The position numbers and the translations under genes were made by a program. The notes beneath the pieces were generated by a model that ran no database searches, had not been told where the DNA came from, and worked only from the letters and a program-made list of their open reading frames with translations. From an uncultured Lachnospiraceae bacterium (lineage in GTDB: Bacteria; Bacillota; Clostridia; Lachnospirales; Lachnospiraceae), in the NCBI GenBank assembly GCA_902803305.1, contig CADCPL010000039.1, forward strand, positions 1 through 9,284: a stretch of DNA of 9,284 nt. The letters are read 5' to 3'. Below, piece after piece: positions 5,616 to 9,284 of the stretch. Within the stretch, counting starts at the first letter, position 1. The number at the start of each line of letters is the position of its first letter.

Positions 5616-6977
5616 ATGCAGCATATGAAAGACCATATAACCGATATGACCGTAGGTGATCCGGTAAAGCATATCATTTTCTTTGCACTTCCGACACTTA
5701 TAGGAAATCTGTTTCAGCAGGTATACAATATCGCCGATTCCATAATAGTGGGTCGTATAGTGGGCGCGGATGCACTGGCTGCCGTCGGTGCGACTTTTAC
5801 CGTGACTTTTCTTTTCTTTGCACTCTGTAACGGGATAGGATCCGGTGGAGGGATCCTGGTCAGTCAGTACTACGGTGCTCATGATGATGACAGGGTCAGA
5901 AACTGCATAGTAAATACCGGGATCATAATGCTTGTGGTCCCTTTGTTCTTCGGTATCGTAGGATTCGTATCGGCACCTGCGCTTATGCGGATCCTTGAGA
6001 CACCGTCTGATATACTGCTTGATTCCGTAATGTATATAAGATATATGTGCGTGGGACTGATATTTGTAGCCATGTACAATTATCTTGCAGCAATGATACG
6101 TGCGCTCGGGGATTCCAGGACACCGCTTTATTTTCTCATATTCTCAACGTTTCTTAATGTGGGACTGGATATCTTGTTCGTATACAATCTGCAGATGGGG
6201 ATAAAGGGCGCGGCGATCGCGACGATAATAGCCCAGTTTGCGGCAGCAGTCGGCTGTGCAATTTACGCGTATATCGTTAATCCGTATTTTAGGATCAGGC
6301 GAAAAGACTGGCATATATCAAAGGATATGATAATAAAAGTCATGCGGCTGGGGGTTCCGATGTCGCTTCAGTTTGGGCTTATCGCGATATCATCCATGGC
6401 AGTACAACGTATCGTTAACTCATACGGAACGGTCATGGTGGCGGCGTTTACGGCGACTTCCAGAATAGAGCAGGTTATCCATCAGCCTTTCGGAACGCTC
6501 GGTACATCTCTTGCGACATTCTGCGGGCAGAACTACGGGGCAAAAAAATATGACAGAGTATACAGTGGATACAAAAAAGGTTTTATCATAATGGCTGTTC
6601 TTGCGGTTGTGATGATCACGACAATGCAGCTGTTTGGAGGGAAGTTAACGGGACTCTTTGTTACCGCGCCGGAAGTTGTTGCCGAAGGGGCAAGAGGACT
6701 TCGGATAACAAGTCTGTTTTACATTCCGCTCGGAGGCATATATGTTATAAGAGGAGTCCTGACCGGAGTCGGTGACGGACTGTTCGCGCTTTCTAACGGC
6801 ATAGTCGAGATCGTGGGGAGATTCACGATCCCGTATCTCATGACGGTGTATATGGGAATGGGAAGGACCGGCATATGGGTATCCACAGGCGTTGTGTGGG
6901 TGATCAGTTTTGTGTTTGCGTGGATCAGATATTATACATACCTGCATAAGCGGATATCGGTGAAAGGTTTACAATAG
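5616..6977 (+). CDS. MATE-family multidrug/sodium antiporter-like transporter
   Basis: 453 residues, the usual length of MATE proteins (MOP superfamily), with about twelve hydrophobic segments. The first half has the conserved opening GDPVKHIIFFALPTLIGNLFQQVYNIAD, broken here across residues 14-41, then the G-x-GGG-x-LVSQYYGA word (75-88) and IRALGDSRTPL (161-171), all typical of the clostridial DinF/NorM-like branch. The second half repeats the plan with LRLGVP-like MRLGVPMSLQFG (243-254) and the TFCGQNYGAKKYDR word (301-314). MATE proteins usually export cationic drugs with sodium or protons. Here it directly follows the BY-kinase, while no Wzx flippase is seen, so a lipid-linked sugar flippase role is possible but unproven. 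AGGTG (5600-5604) lies 11 nt before the ATG. It is joined to the next gene without any gap. Confidence 0.94.
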   Translation: MQHMKDHITDMTVGDPVKHIIFFALPTLIGNLFQQVYNIADSIIVGRIVGADALAAVGATFTVTFLFFALCNGIGSGGGILVSQYYGAHDDDRVRNCIVNTGIIMLVVPLFFGIVGFVSAPALMRILETPSDILLDSVMYIRYMCVGLIFVAMYNYLAAMIRALGDSRTPLYFLIFSTFLNVGLDILFVYNLQMGIKGAAIATIIAQFAAAVGCAIYAYIVNPYFRIRRKDWHISKDMIIKVMRLGVPMSLQFGLIAISSMAVQRIVNSYGTVMVAAFTATSRIEQVIHQPFGTLGTSLATFCGQNYGAKKYDRVYSGYKKGFIIMAVLAVVMITTMQLFGGKLTGLFVTAPEVVAEGARGLRITSLFYIPLGGIYVIRGVLTGVGDGLFALSNGIVEIVGRFTIPYLMTVYMGMGRTGIWVSTGVVWVISFVFAWIRYYTYLHKRISVKGLQ

Positions 6978-9284
6978 ATGACAGAGAAAAGCAGGGGACA
7001 CAGCAGAGCAAAGATATACATATGCGCATTTCTGATCCCTTTTATTATGGTTCAGATATTTTGGATCATTTGCGGCATGTACCCTTACGGTTCCGGCTCG
7101 ATCCTGACGGGTGACATGGATGTGGAATTCGTCAACTTCTACTCTTACTTTATAAATACGATGAGATCGAAGAATGACTGGTCGTATATGCTTGCCAAGA
7201 CGCTTGGAGGAGATTTTCCGGGACTTGCTGCATTTCAGCTTCACGACCCGCTTCTCTTTCTTCTGTTTCTTTTTCCCGGCGATCGGATCGTTGCAGGAAT
7301 CGAATTTGTTTTTTCGCTTCAGATCGCGATCGCAGGACTCTCCGCATCGGTTCTTTTGAATAACAGATACAAAGTTTCGTGGATGTCGCTTTTGTTTTCC
7401 ACGGGATACTCTTTCTCCGCATTTTTTTTCGGGTATATGGTACTTACCATTTACTTCGGGGCACTTGCTGTGCTGCCGCTTGTCCTGTATCTGTTCTTAA
7501 GGTTTGCGGAAGAAGGAAAGTGCCGCATATCCTTTATCATATCCGCATGCTATTACATCTTTGTCAATTATCATATGGGATTCATGCTCGTTATATTCCT
7601 CGCAGCTCTTTATTTTACCAGACTGATCAATGACAAGAATCTTATTAAGAGACTTCCTCATATCATAATCGCCGGCGTGACCATACTTCTCATCGACGGT
7701 TTTTTCTTGATAAGAACAGGCTTGTCGCTTCTTGGTGAAAAAACGACGGAGGGCGCGGATTACGGGTTCTACAGACGATTTCCGATGAACCAGCTGTTCG
7801 CGGGGATGTTCTCCGGGACCGCGAGAAATGATCTGAGGCCGCTTATATACTGCTCGGTGGCAGCACTGTTTTTTGCGATCGTGTATTTCCTGTCAAAGAA
7901 GATATCCATTCGGGAAAAGATCGCGAATCTGTTACTGATGGCATTTGTTGCGGTCTCGATGTGGATCAACACTTTTGATGCGGTGTGGCACGGGTTCAAT
8001 AATCCGGAAGGGTTCTATTGGAGATATGCATACTATATCAGTATCATAGTCATTGCGATCGGTTACAAAGGATTCGTATCGTATGTTTATGGTGAGACTG
8101 AAGACGTCGGTATCGAAAACAGTGATGCGACCGGGGAAGCAGGAATCGGCGGAAAGAAGATCATATGGATATCCGCGCTTGTTATCTGCCTGTATATGGC
8201 ATGGCTTATGATCGCAGGTAATCCGTATCTGGACGTAACAAGGCTTGTGATAAATGCAATGCTTATCGCGGTAATAGTGGCGGCATCATTGTTCCTATCC
8301 GGACAGGGAAAGATCCGCACGGGGGCATTTTTGGTCCTCATGACAGTGTCGGTGTTTGAAATGCTCTACAGTGCAAAGACATCGTATGTATGCCTGAACT
8401 CATACGGCGGAACATTCCCGGAGATTTCAAAGTTTAAAGACGATTACCGTGATATCAGTGACGTCATCTCCTATATCAAGTCTGAAGATGGCGGTTTTTA
8501 CAGGATAGAAAAGGATTTTGACAGAGCCATAAACGATCCGGCCATGTTTGATTACATCGGATTGTCACATGACAGTTCATGCGAAAAGGATGAGATACTC
8601 GACTGGCTTACGAACTTCGGTTTTTGTAAGACCGTCTATTTTACGTATTACAATGGAGGAAGCACGGCTTTTGTCGATGACCTGTTCGGCATTAGATACT
8701 ATGTTTCGAGATTTGATTCGATAGAAAAACCGTACGCACCGATGTCATACAACGGCACGTACCATGCATATAAGAACGAAGATGCTCTTCCGATGGCATA
8801 TATCGCACCGCCCGGATTTAAGGATGATGATATAAGTGCCGGCAACACATTTGAAAAACAGAACAGGCTTGTATCCTACTGGAGCGATGATCCGGTCTAT
8901 ATCAAGGCAGAGCCGGAGATCACATTGGACGGAGCCGAGGAAGAAGGCACCGGAAGATACGTACGGACAGCGGAGGAAGGGTTCATTGTCTACAACATTC
9001 CGATAACAGAGAAGATGCCCCTTTATTTTTATTTCTATGCACCCCATCGTCAGGAAGGGGAGGTATTTGTAAACGGCGTATCAAATGATGTTTACTTTAC
9101 TGTCAATCACTGGAACGTGCTGTGTGCGGGAACGTATGAACCCGGCGATAACGTGGAGATCCGTATGCAGATAAAGGCAGATGAGCTGGAAGTTTCCGAG
9201 GCATGCTTCTATTATGAGGACCCGAATGCTCTTAAAAAGTGGGGGCAGGCAGCGGCAGCGCTTAATTCTTCCGTCGGAGAAATA
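6978..9284 (+). CDS. yfhO: YfhO-family multispanning membrane protein, 3' end beyond the window
   Basis: The reading frame is open from the ATG at 6978, directly after the MATE stop, to the window end: 769 codons with no stop. AAAGG at 6963-6967 is the ribosome binding site. YfhO proteins are GT-C-like glycosyltransferases; Gram-positive members have been linked to sugar decoration of lipoteichoic acid and related surface polymers. Visible family features: membrane segment 1 (about 13-33), then LTGDMDVEFVNFYSYF (43-58), the acidic loop usual for the presumed active site; LGGDFPGLAAFQLHDPLLFLLFLFP (76-100); NYHMGF (197-202); HGFNNPEGFYWRYAYY (338-353); about 12 segments in all up to residue 463; then a soluble extracellular region with FYRIEKDF (507-514), DDLFGIRYYVSRF (567-579), ALPMAYIAP (603-611) and FEKQNRLVSYW (625-635). 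Most of the family's length is present. The substrate polymer is probably the one made by this locus, by context. Confidence 0.9.
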   Translation, partial: MTEKSRGHSRAKIYICAFLIPFIMVQIFWIICGMYPYGSGSILTGDMDVEFVNFYSYFINTMRSKNDWSYMLAKTLGGDFPGLAAFQLHDPLLFLLFLFPGDRIVAGIEFVFSLQIAIAGLSASVLLNNRYKVSWMSLLFSTGYSFSAFFFGYMVLTIYFGALAVLPLVLYLFLRFAEEGKCRISFIISACYYIFVNYHMGFMLVIFLAALYFTRLINDKNLIKRLPHIIIAGVTILLIDGFFLIRTGLSLLGEKTTEGADYGFYRRFPMNQLFAGMFSGTARNDLRPLIYCSVAALFFAIVYFLSKKISIREKIANLLLMAFVAVSMWINTFDAVWHGFNNPEGFYWRYAYYISIIVIAIGYKGFVSYVYGETEDVGIENSDATGEAGIGGKKIIWISALVICLYMAWLMIAGNPYLDVTRLVINAMLIAVIVAASLFLSGQGKIRTGAFLVLMTVSVFEMLYSAKTSYVCLNSYGGTFPEISKFKDDYRDISDVISYIKSEDGGFYRIEKDFDRAINDPAMFDYIGLSHDSSCEKDEILDWLTNFGFCKTVYFTYYNGGSTAFVDDLFGIRYYVSRFDSIEKPYAPMSYNGTYHAYKNEDALPMAYIAPPGFKDDDISAGNTFEKQNRLVSYWSDDPVYIKAEPEITLDGAEEEGTGRYVRTAEEGFIVYNIPITEKMPLYFYFYAPHRQEGEVFVNGVSNDVYFTVNHWNVLCAGTYEPGDNVEIRMQIKADELEVSEACFYYEDPNALKKWGQAAAALNSSVGEI

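Noticed and set aside
7174..7633. Two plus-strand open frames inside the YfhO region.
   Set aside because: They are out of frame with the uninterrupted 769-codon YfhO reading frame, which carries the family motifs throughout.

Overview
The window looks like an anaerobic Gram-positive Bacillota chromosome, most likely a Lachnospiraceae-type clostridium (Butyrivibrio/Roseburia relatives). The reasons are moderate GC by eye, strong purine-rich Shine-Dalgarno sites, the split CpsB/CpsC/CpsD exopolysaccharide control module, an LCP protein and a YfhO protein. The genus is an inference; there is no rRNA or other marker gene here.

All eight genes lie on the + strand and are tightly packed (gaps of 2, 12, 31, 1, 98, -17, 17 and 0 nt). 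I see no intrinsic terminator and no convincing promoter, so most of the window may be one transcription unit entering from the left. No stretch over 300 nt lacks a gene.

Layout: (1) 72-1049, an exported protein with a His/Cys N-terminal motif, a long Ser/Thr linker and a C-terminal beta-rich domain. (2) 1052-1567, a small cytoplasmic protein with two duplicated zinc ribbons. (3) 1580-2707, a membrane-anchored LytR-CpsA-Psr (LCP) protein with a TTG start. (4) 2739-3212, a small exported protein of unknown function. (5) 3214-3939, a CpsB-type PHP tyrosine phosphatase. (6) 3940-4037, a 98-nt spacer almost filled by three consecutive inverted repeats, the last covering the ribosome binding site of the next gene. 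(7) 4038-4904, a CpsC/Wzz-type chain-length co-polymerase. (8) 4888-5598, a CpsD-type bacterial tyrosine kinase with a C-terminal tyrosine cluster. (9) 5616-6977, a MATE-family transporter. (10) 6978 to the window end, a YfhO-family multispanning membrane protein, cut by the window edge.

The genes fit the control and export side of a capsule/exopolysaccharide or wall-polymer locus. CpsC anchors and activates the CpsD kinase, CpsB dephosphorylates the tyrosine tail, the LCP protein probably attaches the finished polymer to peptidoglycan, and YfhO probably decorates a surface polymer. No glycosyltransferase, initiating sugar-phosphate transferase, Wzy polymerase or classic Wzx flippase is visible; these may lie downstream. 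The least explained parts are the structured 98-nt spacer and the three uncharacterised proteins at 72-1049, 1052-1567 and 2739-3212.
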